DNA of 64,000 nucleotides, from NCBI RefSeq assembly GCF_033118175.1, contig NC_083685.1, positions 118,552,501 to 118,616,500 on the forward strand, in the 5' to 3' direction. A program made the translations under genes and the position numbers. Position 1 is the first letter of the stretch. Every line of letters starts with the position of its first letter. Origin of the DNA: Dama dama. Taxonomy: Eukaryota; Chordata; Mammalia; Artiodactyla; Cervidae. Under the pieces are notes generated by a model, which saw nothing but the letters and a program-made list of their open reading frames with translations, had not been told where the DNA came from and did no database searches. Of the stretch, positions 24,541-38,000 are shown one piece after another.

Positions 24541-24588
24541 TTAACACAACATTGTAAATCAACCAGACTTCAAAAAAAAAAAAAAAGA
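24541..24588 (+). mobile_element. L1 3' terminus with A tail
   Basis: TTAACACAACATTGTAAATC AACCAGACTTC and a 14-A tail. An (AT)n microsatellite follows at about 24768-24780. Confidence 0.7.
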
Positions 24589-25077
24589 CTAGGGAGACCC
24601 TGTTTGTTCAACTGCAGTAGTTGTAACTAAACTTTTATAGAGTGCCTGACCTAAAACAAAGCCCTTCTCTAATGAAAATTAAGTTAAGCCATCAGGATTC
24701 TGGTAATACGAGCTCAAGAACTACACCAGAACTTATATTTATGCATTAGAACTTACAGGTATTAAAAAATATATATATATTGCAACTCTTCAGGTTAAAA
24801 CAGGTTTTAAAATGATTTACTCAATAATAAGAGACTTTCATAGCTCAGAAATGTTCTCGGGAAACTTAGTCCATCACCTGAAAAAGTGATTCACTTTTAA
24901 GAAAAATAAATTTGAGCTTATTTTTAAGAAACAAAAGTTTTTATTTCTTCTATATAAAACCTTTTGTTTGTCCTAAACTCAATGAGTTAAAACAGGAAAT
25001 TCTACGGTCAACAGAACTATAAAACTTTTTCAGAAGAGACTATTTTTACTACCTAGAAATATTCAATACATATATTT

Positions 25078-25356
25078 AATTAACTAATTTTATCTTGGTT
25101 GTGTCAGGTCTTTGTTGCTGTGCACAGGCTTTCTCTAGCTGTGGAGTGTGGGCTTCTCCTTGCTGCGGAGTGTGGGCTCTAGGGTGTGTGCGCTTCAGCA
25201 GTTGCGGCCTGAGGGCTCAGTAGTTGCGGCTCACAGGCTCTAGACCGTGGGCTCAGCAGCGTTGGTACATCAGCTTAGCTGCTCTGTGGCATGTGGGATC
25301 TTCCTGCACCAGGGATCAAACCCATGTCCCCTACACTGTATCACCAGGGAAGTCCA
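25078..25356 (-). mobile_element. CHR-1-type long SINE
   Basis: TTATCTTGGTTGTGTCAGGT CTTTGTTGCTG, GC-rich middle, right end ATCACCAGGGAAGTCC. It lies 250 bp beyond the NOL11 3' end. Confidence 0.85.
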
Positions 25357-25607
25357 AAATATTCAATATAACCAAAATCAGCATCTCATCACAGAGGTAA
25401 TCTGAGGGATAATGTTCAAGTCCTAGATATATAAGGTGGTACAACTAGGTAAAGAACTGGAGAAGATGGCAGGAGATAAGTGCATGTGTGTACAAGGCCT
25501 CTCCCCAGCCTGCCCATGGAACTACCTTCTTCTCTCCTTCATGAATGCAGATGAGGCGAGACAGCTTCTGTCTCTGATAAAACTATAATTTTCCTAGAAT
25601 TACTGTT

Positions 25608-25949
25608 TCTCCAATGGTGATTATTTTTTTTATTAAAAGAACTATTCAAACAGGTGGTAAGAAATTAAACTTTTATCAATACACAAATAAATTTACTTAA
25701 AAGCAGCTCAGTTCCGTATTTTAAAAAGTTTCAGAATCTCACCCCACCAATGTCCATAATCTAGAAGAAGTTCATGTGAAACCTGCAGTCCCACCTAGGA
25801 GCAACAGTAAGTGATGGTCTAGGTACTTCACATGTATTTGTCTTGTCGTCGAAGAGAGAGTCAAAAAAAACACATCTCTTGCCTGGCTGAGTAGGAAGAA
25901 TCCACAAAAAAGAGCTTCATAAAATGTCTATGAAGAAAAACTAGTAATA
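25608..25949 (-). other. NOL11: NOL11 3' UTR (approximate end)
   Basis: Non-repeat sequence after the stop codon, ending shortly past the first AATAAA on the minus strand. The 3' boundary is inferred from that signal (cleavage 10-30 nt past it); no transcript was available. Confidence 0.6.
25629..25634 (-). other. Candidate NOL11 poly(A) signal AATAAA
   Basis: Canonical AATAAA on the minus strand, about 316 nt past the stop codon. It is the first such hexamer I see in the 3' flank. Confidence 0.55.
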
Positions 25950-26066
25950 TCAGAAGAGTTCCAGCACTTCAATTGAGTATAATTCTCTATTATTCTTTTC
26001 TTGATTTAATTTCTGTAGCTCACGAAAACTTACTTCAATCTTGTTGAGCTCGGAACAAATGCTTAT
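25950..26066 (-). CDS. NOL11: NOL11 exon 18, terminal coding part (residues 681-718)
   Basis: 117 nt encoding ISICSELNKIEVSFRELQKL to ...SIEVLELF and TGA. Acceptor TTTAG/ATA. The final ...YSIEVLELF is the conserved NOL11 C terminus. Confidence 0.97.
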   Translation of the reverse strand: MSICSELNKIEVSFRELQKLNQEKNNRELYSIEVLELF

Positions 26067-29000
26067 CTAAAGAAAAAAATTCCAAAATAAATTTTTACCA
26101 TAACTTGTACATATAAATAAATCCTCCACAATTACTTAGAGCTATTCCAAGAAAAACTTTAATAATAATGCTTCTTGGTTACAAACAGAATTCAGTATAT
26201 ATAAAATAATTACATACCTGGGATTTCACGAATTTGTAAAGACTTAACAGCAGCCTTTTTGCTTCTGGTATCATTACCACAACAGTAAAATTAGCATCCA
26301 GAAGTAGACATATCCAATCCATAATCTGAAGATAAACAGTGAAAAGTGAAGTTAAGATTTTACAAAGTCTATGATTATATCAAGCAGTTATAAGAAAAAT
26401 AAGCTTTCTTTACAAAGGTCTGAACATTTTAGTTTAGAGATGAAGGAATTTCTAAGCAATCTAAAAAGGCTCTTTTATGCTTTCATATTTACCATCTTAT
26501 AAGCATAATTGTGTCTTTTCCATCAGATAAATCAGTAAAAAGAAAGCCACAGTGATATTTAATCCAAGGGAGAGTGAGCATATTTTATTTAAAAAAGTTT
26601 TTTGATTAACTACTGGCAGCTATAAAAAAAGAGCCCACTCATCTATTCTGAAATATACTACATACATTATGACGCAAAAATGGGGTGTCATGTATTATAG
26701 ACGAACAGTCAAGAACTAAAATAAAATTACTTTACACTTACTTAAGTATCCTATGTAGCCTACATCTTCAAACGGCATTGTTAACATGAAAATATCACTC
26801 ATGAAAAAGCATTAAGGAAATCAATTATCCATTTGCGGGAGGGGGGAAAGCGGATCCCTATATACCCTCTACATCACAATAAATTTTATATGTATCAAAG
26901 AGTTAAACACAGAAAAATGTATTACGGAAAAACACACAGTGGCTATTTTTATACTCAGAGTGGGAAGGGCCTTAAGCATGACATAGCCAAAAAGAAGCCA
27001 CAAAGGAAAAGCTCCACAATTTTAACAGTATGAAAATTAAAAACTCATCCATGGTAGAAATTACATTAAAGAAAGTAAAAAGACAGTGATAGGAAAAAAG
27101 TATTTGTAACACTTTGACAGAAATAGATGAATATCTCAATATACAATAAATAATTTACAAGTTAAAATGAAAAAGACATAAAATGCAATGGAAAAACGGA
27201 CAAAAAATCTGATTAGGCAGTGCATAAAAAGGAGTGTAAACGGGCAAGAACTGATGGTTTATCTTTCTCATTACCAAAGAAATGCAAATTAAAACACCCA
27301 TCTGTTACCTACTGATTGGCAAAGAGTAAGGTCTCGGACCATCGTGGCCATAGTACCTCTTGTCACAACACTTTGGAAAGGTAGCCTGGCATGTTCAAAA
27401 CTAAAAATGCATGTACCCTTTAGCCAGTAATTTCACTAATGAGAATCAACCCAATAGGTGTTCTCTTATAATATGTAAGAATATCTATATAAAGATGCTC
27501 ACTGAAGGTTCATTTATAATAGCAAAAAACTGTTAACGATTTAAACGCTGATCAACAGGGGACTAACAAATTAAGGTTTTCTATAAAATTAAATGGTGTG
27601 CAGGTATATATAGCTTGATCCAGAAAACGCACAAAGTGTAGTACTGAATGAAAAACCCAAACCGCAGAACAGCTCGCACCTTAGGATCTAATTTATGTCA
27701 GAAAGATACAAGAAAGGTAAGTTAGTGTAAAGACAGGAAATTTCTAGATTAAAAGGAACTCTGAGTATTACTTATCTTTAAGAGGGACTAGGAGTAGATT
27801 ATTCAGAGGACACTTATCACCACCCTCTCCCCATGGAGGTGAGAAATGCTTGAAAGGGTCACAATCAAGAATCAGAAATTTAAGTTCTAAAGATCTATCA
27901 TTCTTCTCAGCATCAGATCAAAGTAAAAAGATTATCTCACCTGGTTCAACGTTGGAGGGTGTGTTCCAGGAAGAGTCATTGTAGCATTTTCATTACACTT
28001 CATATAAAGGAAATACAAATACTGGAGAAACAGCTGGGCGGACGGAAAAAAGGACAATCACTTTCATAGAAAATTTTTCTCTATAAAAAGCTAACAGAGA
28101 TTGGAAAGAATTTTAAGAGGCTACTGAAATTAACTGTACATCAAACAAATATGCTATAGACATCAAGGACACACAAAAAAACAAATTGAATGCACTTTCT
28201 GCCATCAAAGAGGAGTTCATTTCGTTTGGGAGAGATGGGTGAAGAGCTTATTTTGTTTGCAAATAATAAGGAGAGAAGAGAGACTCCTCTGGGCAATTCT
28301 TTTCAGTTTCTGTGCTTGCTTTGTCGCTCAGTCGTGTGCGACTCTTTGCAACCCCACAGACTGTAGCCCGCCAGGCTGCTCTGTCCATGGGGATTCTGCA
28401 GGCAAGAATACAGGAGTGGACTGCCATTCCCTTCTCCAGGGGATCTTTCCAACCCTGGGATCGAACCCAGGTCTTCCATATTCCAGGCGTATTCTTTACT
28501 ACCTGGGCCACTAGGGAAGTCCTTTAAGTTTCTGCTCAGCTGTAACTTAGATGGATGAACCTGGACTTCCAGTTTGGCACCAGGATCATGTCAAACTCTG
28601 CCTCCCCCAGATCACTCTAGTCTCCTAGGCACAATTTTTCACCTTAAGGGTTAGGAAACCTTTTACTCAGATGAAAGAACTCTACAACCTTTTGAATGCT
28701 CTAAAAGCTGGGCAGTGTTAAGCAGCAACATTTAAAACAGAAACAAAATCCTGTAGCCCTGGAAGAACACTCACAGTGCTGTGCTGTGCTGGGATGTCCT
28801 TCAAATGAGGCAGAAGAAACGTCTCACTGTATGCTGAGTGAAGAACTGCATTTCTACTTCGGAATAAAGGAAATCGTACTTCAATAAATAAAGGCTATTC
28901 AACTGAAATTACGAGTAACTCTCTTCCCCAGTGACATTTTTTTCTAAATGGATACAAAAGTTCTACTTTTCTAGAAGAGCTCTATCACTGAACATTCTCA

Positions 29001-32000
29001 TCACTAGAGATCATCTCGTATGCTTCGCTATTATAAATAACTGGTATTGATTGAGAACGCTAATTTTTAGAACTGACAAAGCTTCTATCTTAGTACAGCT
29101 TCTTAAATAAGAAGGTTTAAGTAAGTTGTTTAAACACAACATTGAATGGAATCCATTTTCAAGCAGAATCTGGAAAGAAAAAATGGAAAAAAAAGAAAGA
29201 AAAAAAAAAAACCCACCTTAAATTATCTAACTACCCCTTAGTTTTTGCTTGGTATTGATTACATTCCTGGGAAAGAGACAATACAAGGGAAACTTTCAAA
29301 GGATACAATAGTGCTGCTCTTTTCGGTGTAATGGGGCAGGAAGTGCTCTCGTCTGCTGTGGCCTGAGGTTTCTCCTTCAACTTTTCAGCACAGTTTTCAC
29401 AGTTATCTTCCTCAGGATTGAAGCCATTTTGAAGAAATGCAGTTTGTTCTTCCATTTCCCCATCTTGTACAGGATCCATATAGTCAGAAACTGACTCCAT
29501 GTTGATATCTGTGTCTTGAAGAGTGTCATCACCAATGCTATCATGTTAATTGAAAGCAGGGAATAATTCTTACCAATACTTGAATTTACTGGCAAAATTT
29601 TCATTTTCAAAGTTTTAGAAGTAAAAAAATACAATAGATTAGAAAAGCGGTGAAAGGGAATTCTGTAGGGACCCAGTGGTTAGGATGCCATGCTTCCACT
29701 GCAGGGGGCACAGATTCCATCCCTGGTTGGTGAACTAAGATTCCACATGCCATGTGGTGCGGCTAAAAAAAAAAGGGGGGCAGTGAAAGAAAAGGACCAT
29801 CAGCTTCTAACTTACCTCAAGAAAACTTTTAAGCAAGCGCAGGTGACTGACTCAGGGATGTCAGGCAACTGCTGTAGGCAGAGTTGTAGGATCTGCACGT
29901 CAGTCTTTTCTAAAGCAACCTCCATCAAGCCAGGGCACAGACTAAGAACAAAAACATGAATTACTTTTATATATTAAGGAACTCTCAACTGCAAATAATT
30001 TACAAGGCTTTTTCAGAGTATGGAAATCAGAACTGTAAAAACCACAGAAATATTTACCTGTAGGAAAGCACGTGCGTTTGGACAAGCTGCATCAGACAGC
30101 TGCGGGGATAAAATGACGGCTCTGCTTTACATCTTCCCAGAAGTCCTGTTACCACATCCCCAATAATGGTATGAAAGTCAGGGGTCCGCTTAGTAGCCAA
30201 AAACTTACGTAGTTCTACTTCGATATGTTTTTCTGAATTTTTCTGGAAGGGCAGAAGTAAACAGTTTAGTATGGCACCAATTAATAAATGTCACTCTATA
30301 CTCAAAAGTTCCTAGCTCAACATTTTCTTAAATTACTAACAGCATTCATGCATTCTTGTGACACTGGAGTTGATATGACAATTTACTGCACAAAGACAAA
30401 ATGCAAAGAAAAAAATAAAAACCACAAGGATTTAGAAATGAAAACTTCTAAGAAACTAAATTACAAACATTCAATGCAAAATTGAATGAGATACGAGGCC
30501 ACCACCATCACATTAAACTCACAAAATGCTTGGTGCGAGTCAACATATCACTCTGACAACCTCAACATACCAGACAAATGTTAGCCACAGCTCTAAAGAT
30601 GATCACAAAAGGAAGACAGATAAAAAGTACCTGGCATTTCTTTTAACCATGAATTGATTTTCCGTATTTCTAATATTCTTAAATTTACCTGTATGGTTGC
30701 TAAGAGTTGTGTCGATGCTGGAACCTCTGGCTGTACACTCACTTCAACTTTTCTTCTCCTTAACTGGAATTCAGAAAATTGATTAGGATCTCAAAAATGA
30801 TACAAAAGATCCAACAGACATTTAGAAGAAAATAAATGATCCAAAGAGACTGGGACACTTTTGCTCTAATCACAAACTTTTTTAGGGTTTAGTTTTCTTA
30901 AAGTGAAAAGTGGGTCTATTTCAACTTTTAACTTAAATATCTTGAAGAGTTTAAGGTTTTCATTTTTTAATAAATAAAATAAAATCATTATGCTCAGGAA
31001 GGTATTTTTACTAACTGCAAACTGGTCTGTTTTTACAGTTGGGTCTTATACACATGCCTAAAAAACGACTAGATGACAAGTCATTTTTTAATAATGCTGT
31101 TAAGGTTCAAGCTTCAAATCACCCCATCACTAAGCGCAAGCTGTAAGAAACTAGTACAGATATAAATTCTTAAAATAATTCAGCCTTTTCTGTTTCTTAA
31201 CATTTGTACTAAGATTTCTATTTAAACTACCAAACTTACAATTCTCTTTGACTGCTCTGAGTTCTGAGATCCAAGTCCACATCCCTGTGATGTTTCCCAG
31301 TTTACAAAGTGAGGTGTGGCATGAGTGCCTAAGAAAATATAAAACACACAATTTCTGGAATTTTTTGACCTACTGATATTTACTCAGCCCATCAATCAAA
31401 GAACACTGAAAAAACAACCACTCCGGCACAATTCAAGAGAGGCTTTATCATCCATTTCATTCTACCAATAACAGATTAGTAAATCATAATATCCTAAAGG
31501 CCATGTGCCCACCAATATTAAGCCGACAGATGAGGCTACTGATAAACCAGGGAGGAAAAAGCATCAGTGATTTTGTCTGCAGGACTTTCCCATCACCCCT
31601 AAAGTCAGAACACTGCTGTTTAAAACACAATGCAGCTCTTTACCCTGTAGCAGTACCTGCAATGCGGACTGTTTTCAACGGAGCTTCCTAGACCAATGAA
31701 ATTTGAATGAACAGTGGCGAATTTCAACATTAAGAACAGATTATGCAAACTGATAGCTGTGAAAACCTACATATCAAACTAGAAGTTTATACAATGGTCT
31801 TTAGTTAATAAAACAAACATTTAAGTTCCTACCTGGATCTTGACTATGTTTGAGTTTTCCAAGAGCACCTGCTAACGATGAAACTTCACACTTGTATGGA
31901 ATTACAGTTAGAAATTTTCCATGTAGCATCAACAGATTTTCCCCATAATACCAGAGCTACAAAAAAAGTTATCAAAAATGTAAGCAATGCTTTTTCTAAG

Positions 32001-35000
32001 ATCTGATTCAACAGAGTCATATAATGTAAAATAGTAACTTGTGGTGTAAGGAATCTTAATATGACAGAAAAGGATAAGGCAAAGGTAAGTAACTGGGAGG
32101 GGGGATCGGGATGGGGAACACATGTAAATCGATGGCTGATTCATGTCAATGTATGGCAAAAACCACCATAATATTGTAAAGTAATTAGCCTCCAACTAAT
32201 AAAAATAAATGGAAAAAAAAAGGTAAGCAACTTTCTGGAATAATCTCACACATTCAATTCATTAATTGAAGTAGGTTTACAAAGCTCTTATTTTTGCCCA
32301 TGTGTGAATAGAGCATAATTTAGAGAATATTTTCTTTCAACTCATAAAAATCTGATTAATACATATATTTAAAACAAATGAATTGTTTAAAATAAATATT
32401 GTCACCACCACACATATATTAACATGATACTCACAAAGGCTACTATAACATAAGCAAACTGTTTTGACATACTAAAAAGAAAAAAGTAGAATTTCATATT
32501 GTTTCTATCTCATGATCTCAATTATAAAGTTATAAAAATGAGATAGGTATAAGAATAAAAAGCTCACATGAAATCAAAAGTGAAGTCTGGAAAAAAAAGT
32601 GAAGTCTGTTAGAACAGCAGAATTATGAAGTGCTAATTCTGTTTAAATATAAATTAGCATTCTATGCTGAGAAATCTAGTCTCCTTATCCTCTAATTACA
32701 ATGATCAACAATATCCTGTATCTTGATATACATATATCTTCTATCTTGATTTGAGTGATTATCCATTCACTGGGCAAACAGTACTCATTGAGCACCTGTT
32801 AGGCACTGGAGATACGATGAAGAACAAGAAAGGTAGGGACTGCTGCCTCAGATAATTTAGTCTGGTCAGCTTAAACTTTAATTCTTTTTAAGTATTCTTA
32901 TGTAATTCCATGATATGTTTAACATGTAATTTAAAAGACTAATTTATTAGGCAAAGTAATAGCCCTCAGATAAATACGAAGGTAAAAGATCAAACAAAAG
33001 TGAGATTAAAAAGTTTTATTAACTAGGTAATTGTTCCCTCCTGATCTAAAATTAGCTTATAATTTAGTCTTTTGAAAGTGACAAATGTTAGGAAACTGTT
33101 AAAACAATAGCCAAATTAAGTATAATCTTGTAGGTAGAAAATAAAATATTTATTTTTTAATTTTTTTTCTTAATTTATTTTAATCAAAAACTGACAAATA
33201 TTTAGATCTGCAGAGGTCTCTTCCCTTACCTAGCAAACACAAAAATAATTATATTTAAAAAAAAAAGCCAAAGTGAAAAAAACTTACTTGTCCACTGGTC
33301 CCTTGTGGTAACTCTTTTGAAGTCTGTAGCGTTTGAAATTTTGTATTCCATACAGAGAGGCATTCTATAAGGTAAGACACACAAATGCCAAAGTTTTCCA
33401 AGTATAAGTATATGATGCTGGGCGGGGAGTGGGGTTGGGGGGGAAGGCAGAAAGTTATAGTTAAACACAAAAGTCTTACTTTAGTAAGTATAAAAATGAG
33501 TAATGAAGATAGAAAATCAAAGATGTGAGATCTCATGGTAAGAAGTGGACACGTGCAGGGAGTGGGTATATGGGAATCTATGTATCTTTCCCTCAATTTT
33601 GCTGTGAACATTAAACTGCTCTAAGAAAAAAAATTTTTTAATTAATTTTTAATTAATTTTCTATTGAAGTATACTTGCTGTACAATATTATATGAGTTAC
33701 AGGTATACAATATAGTGATTCACAATTTAGTTATTATAAAATACTGGCTATATTCCCATGTTGTACAACATATTCTTGTAGGCTATGTTATACATAATAC
33801 TTTGTACCTCTTACTCCCCTATCCTATTTTGCCTGCTCCCCCTTTCCCCACAGGTAACCACTAGCTTGTTCTCTGTATCTGTGACTCTGCTTCCTTTGTT
33901 ATCTTCACTAGTTTGTTGTACTTAGATTTCACATATAAGTGATGTCATACAGTATTTGTCTGACTTATTTCATTAATGCCCTCCCAGTTCATCCACGTTG
34001 CTGCGAATGGCAAAATTTTCATTTTTTTTTAATGGCTGAGTAGTAGTTCATTGTGTGTATATATACATATGCATATGTGTATATATGTATATACACACAC
34101 ACATCACTTCTTTACCTACTCACTTGCTGACAGACACTTAGGTTGCTTTCATATCTTGGCAACTGTAAATAACGCTTCTATGAACATTTGGGTCCAAGTT
34201 TTTTTCTGAACTAGTTTTTGTTTTTTTTGGATATATACCTAGGAGTGGAATTGCTGGGTCATATGGTTGTTCTACTTTTAGCTCTTTTGAGAAATTCTGT
34301 ACTGTTTTCCACAGTGGCGGCATCAATTTACATTCTTACAAACAGAATACGAGGCTTCCCTTTTCTCCACATCCTTGCCAACATATGTTATTTGATGACA
34401 GGTCTGAGGTGGTATCTCACTGCGATTTTGGTTTGCATTTCCTGATGATAGCTATGCTGAGCATCTTTTCATGTGCGTACTGGCTATCTGCATTTCTTCT
34501 TTGGAAAAATGTCTAATTCACATAGTGAGTGATATAAGGAAATGTTTTAGAGAGACTGATCAAGGTAAGATGAAGTCAAAGACCTATTCAAGAATTAAGA
34601 GGCTACAGTGGGAAACAGAATGATTTGGGGTGGTAATAAATAAATGAAAAAGAAAGAGGAGACTAAAAGATATACTTTGGTGGAAAAAATCCAAAGGACT
34701 TCTTAACTGATTGGATTTCAGTTACCCTTAGAAGCTGGCAGTGGTGCTCCCAGGACTGCTATGTGATCTTGATCCAGGATGGTGAGTGCAACACCATTTC
34801 GAGCACTGCCAGACACCACAGACTTGAGCAACTGTGACTGAACTAACCTCTGATTTTTTTCTGGTTCACTCGGATGTATTGGTATCAAGGTTTCATATAC
34901 ACATCCATCAGAGCCTGTTGAAAACAAGTATTTATTGCTCATTATTAGATAAGGATAATTCTATACCTATTATAGCTAAATGTACTAAGTTGTTTATAAG

Positions 35001-38000
35001 ATTTTACCAATTTGACAGAGCATTTAACCAGAAAAATAAACAAATGTAACAATTTCATTGCTCTATAGTTTCTTACAAAGACTATACTACAAACTTAAAG
35101 TTGAGGGGGAAGAAATATTAAAAATCTCAGTAAGAAATGGCATAATAAAAAAAAAGAAAAAAGAAAAAAAGAAATGGCATAATACCCTGAAATGAAAATT
35201 TTAAGTATCTTTAATAACTTAAAATATGAGGAGACAGCCACAAATATAGACAATCCAGTCAGTAATTGGCTACATCTCTTATTAGAAATTAATTAGCATT
35301 CTGGTCTAAACATTACATTTCTTATTACTCCATCACCCTGAAAACCCTATAAAACTGGCTGGGTTTTGCAGGTCAACTGTTGGTGATTTCACATGGCTCT
35401 AGCTATATTATATGAAGATTTTATGACCCTTTGGTTCAAACTCCTTTACTTCAATGCTCAAAACCTGAAACATAAGTCACAAACTTCTGTTCAACAATAA
35501 ATATGTCCTATAAGCCAAACTTTAAGAAAACCTGTCCCTCTTAAGCAAAGTTAAGCAGATTCCAATGATCCTTTAGACATGATAAATGATAGGAACCTTT
35601 TTCTTAACAGCCACTGTAAAAATCTGCACACTGAGAGACTTGACAAAGATCTGAAATTGTGATAACAGGAAATGCTCCCTAAACACTGCTTTTCTTTCTT
35701 TCTCCCCTAACCTTCTCAGAACAACTTCAAAAGGAGCCAGAAAGGATGCGGGGGAGAGAATTACTGCAAAGGCATTTCCCCCCTAGATACAGAGACTGAG
35801 ATTAAACTTTAGAGGATTAGGTAAAGGTAAATTCCAAAGCAATAAAAACAACAACAAAAACTGTAAATGCAGGCTGAGTCCAGTACTGCTGTTAGCGTCC
35901 TCCTGTCTTGATCAATGTTCAGAGACGGGCACACTGTATCTTAGGTGGGAAAAGAGAAAATGGGAGGACCAACCTTAGGTATTAATTACTATATATCAAA
36001 AAACTTGGACTTACCATAGAAAGTGATTTACCCTTTTTTACTGGTGTTTTATTACTTATTGCTTATGATAAATTTTAAGACATAAAAATTACCTGCAGAG
36101 AACTATGACTACACATGGCAAAATGCAAAAAGTGAGGGCATAAATGCTTGTTAAAAAGCACGGAAAGGCAAGTACTGTAACAGAAAACCTTAAAATCCAA
36201 TGACTTTACCTTACAAGAAAAATATTATCCTGTAATATGCTTTTATTTATAAACTCCGAAAGGTTAAAGAAATACTTACTCAATGACATTAGAGAGATGA
36301 ATTTCCGACCTACAGATGTACTAAAACTCTGTATAATACATTTTTCTTCTTGACCAAGTAAAAGCGTGTATTTGCTTAGGATACGTGAGTTAAACTTTTG
36401 TACATAAGCAAAGTAGTTTCCATGCTGCCAAAAAAAAAAAAAAAGGGTTATTTTATTTTAAAAATATTCCCATTTTTACCAACTATGTTTAAATGTTGAG
36501 ACCAGCTGCTGTCCCACTGTAATTACTTTAATGAATGCTTAAAAACCTCTTGTCCAACTAAATCTTAGACATTATAATATAAAAATGTTTACTTCAGGCA
36601 TAGAAATAATTATCACTACAGGCTTTCTAGTATTTTAAAGATATCAAAGTCTTCTGAAAGAAATACCGAAGTCGAATTTTAGTTTTAAAACTCATACTCT
36701 GAAATGTCACAAAATGGGCCAGGAATGAAAGATACCACTTACTTTTTCTGTAATGAAAATTAGCACAGGATGCCTAAATACCATGAAAAACTTTGTCCAC
36801 CTAAAAAAAGAAAAATTATAAAATGCCAAATCACCAGTTGAGAAACACACCTTCATCTAAATTTAAGAGATTTCTTTTTTATTAAATAGTTTCCGGAGCC
36901 AGAGAGAGAGAGCAGAATACACTTAATTCGGTGCTTCAAAATATCTACCACAGGAACCCATGAGGCATTCCTCTGTTAATCATCCCTGGATTAAATACAA
37001 GTTGCCAATGCTCCCAGAGCTTTAAAGATAATAGCATGAACTAAAGGTGTATGAGACCAGATGCAATGTTTTCTCAAACTTTTTTGACCTGTCTCGTTTT
37101 TTCAGGGTCATTTTGAGGACTGGTGTTCTCAGGAAAATATTAGCATCTCACCTGCCGTTTTCAAGTGACAGTGGGAACTGAAGCACAGGGAGGGTAACAG
37201 CCTGAAACCAAAGTTGCACAACCATCTTCTGCAAAGTGGGGATTAGAACCCAGATTCTCTACCTGTATCTTTTTCTGGGGGGGCTGTGCTGCAAGCCTTG
37301 TGGGAACTTAATTTTCCCAACAAGGATTGAACCCAGGCCCACAGCAGTGAAAGCATGGAGTCCTAACCACTGGACCGCCAGGTAATTCCTTTCACCTGTA
37401 TCTCTTCCCCTAAAGATTTCCTCCAAATACAGTTGCTGACACTTCAGAGGCATTCATTAGGTCTAAGATTCCCTGATAGCTCAGTTGGTAAATAATCTAC
37501 TTGCAATGCAGGAGACCCTGGTTCAATTCCTGGGTCGGGAAGATCTACTGGAAAAGGGATAGGCTACCCACTCCAGTATTCTTGGGCCTCCCTTGTGGCT
37601 CAGCTGGTAAAGAATCCACCTGCAATGTGGGAGACCTGGGTTCGATCCCTGGGTTGGGAAGATCCCCTGGAGAAGAGAAAGGCTACTCATTCCAGTATGC
37701 TGGCCTAGAGAATTCCACAGACAGTCCATGGGGTCACAAAGAGCTGGACATGACTGAGCGACTTAAAAAAAATATATATATATGTGTATGTGTATATATA
37801 TATATATATATATAAATAACTGGTCAGGATCCACACCGTTCACTGACTATGTACAAGTCTTTGCTTGTACTTTTAGATATTTAGTTTGTATCAGGTGCAC
37901 CTGGAGGGGCAGCAAGTTAATTAAACAAGAAATGTGATGAAAGAATGGTGAGTGGAAAGATGAAATCAGGACATTTCCTTCTATCATTTGAGTGAGTCAT

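Noticed and set aside
1..25600. BPTF exons downstream of NOL11
   Set aside because: In human the gap is about 80 kb; nothing here resembles BPTF.
29000..29110. C/D-box-like GTGATGA and an H/ACA-like stem in NOL11 intron 14
   Set aside because: No matching D box (CTGA) with terminal stem and no proper ACA triplet; too weak to call a snoRNA.
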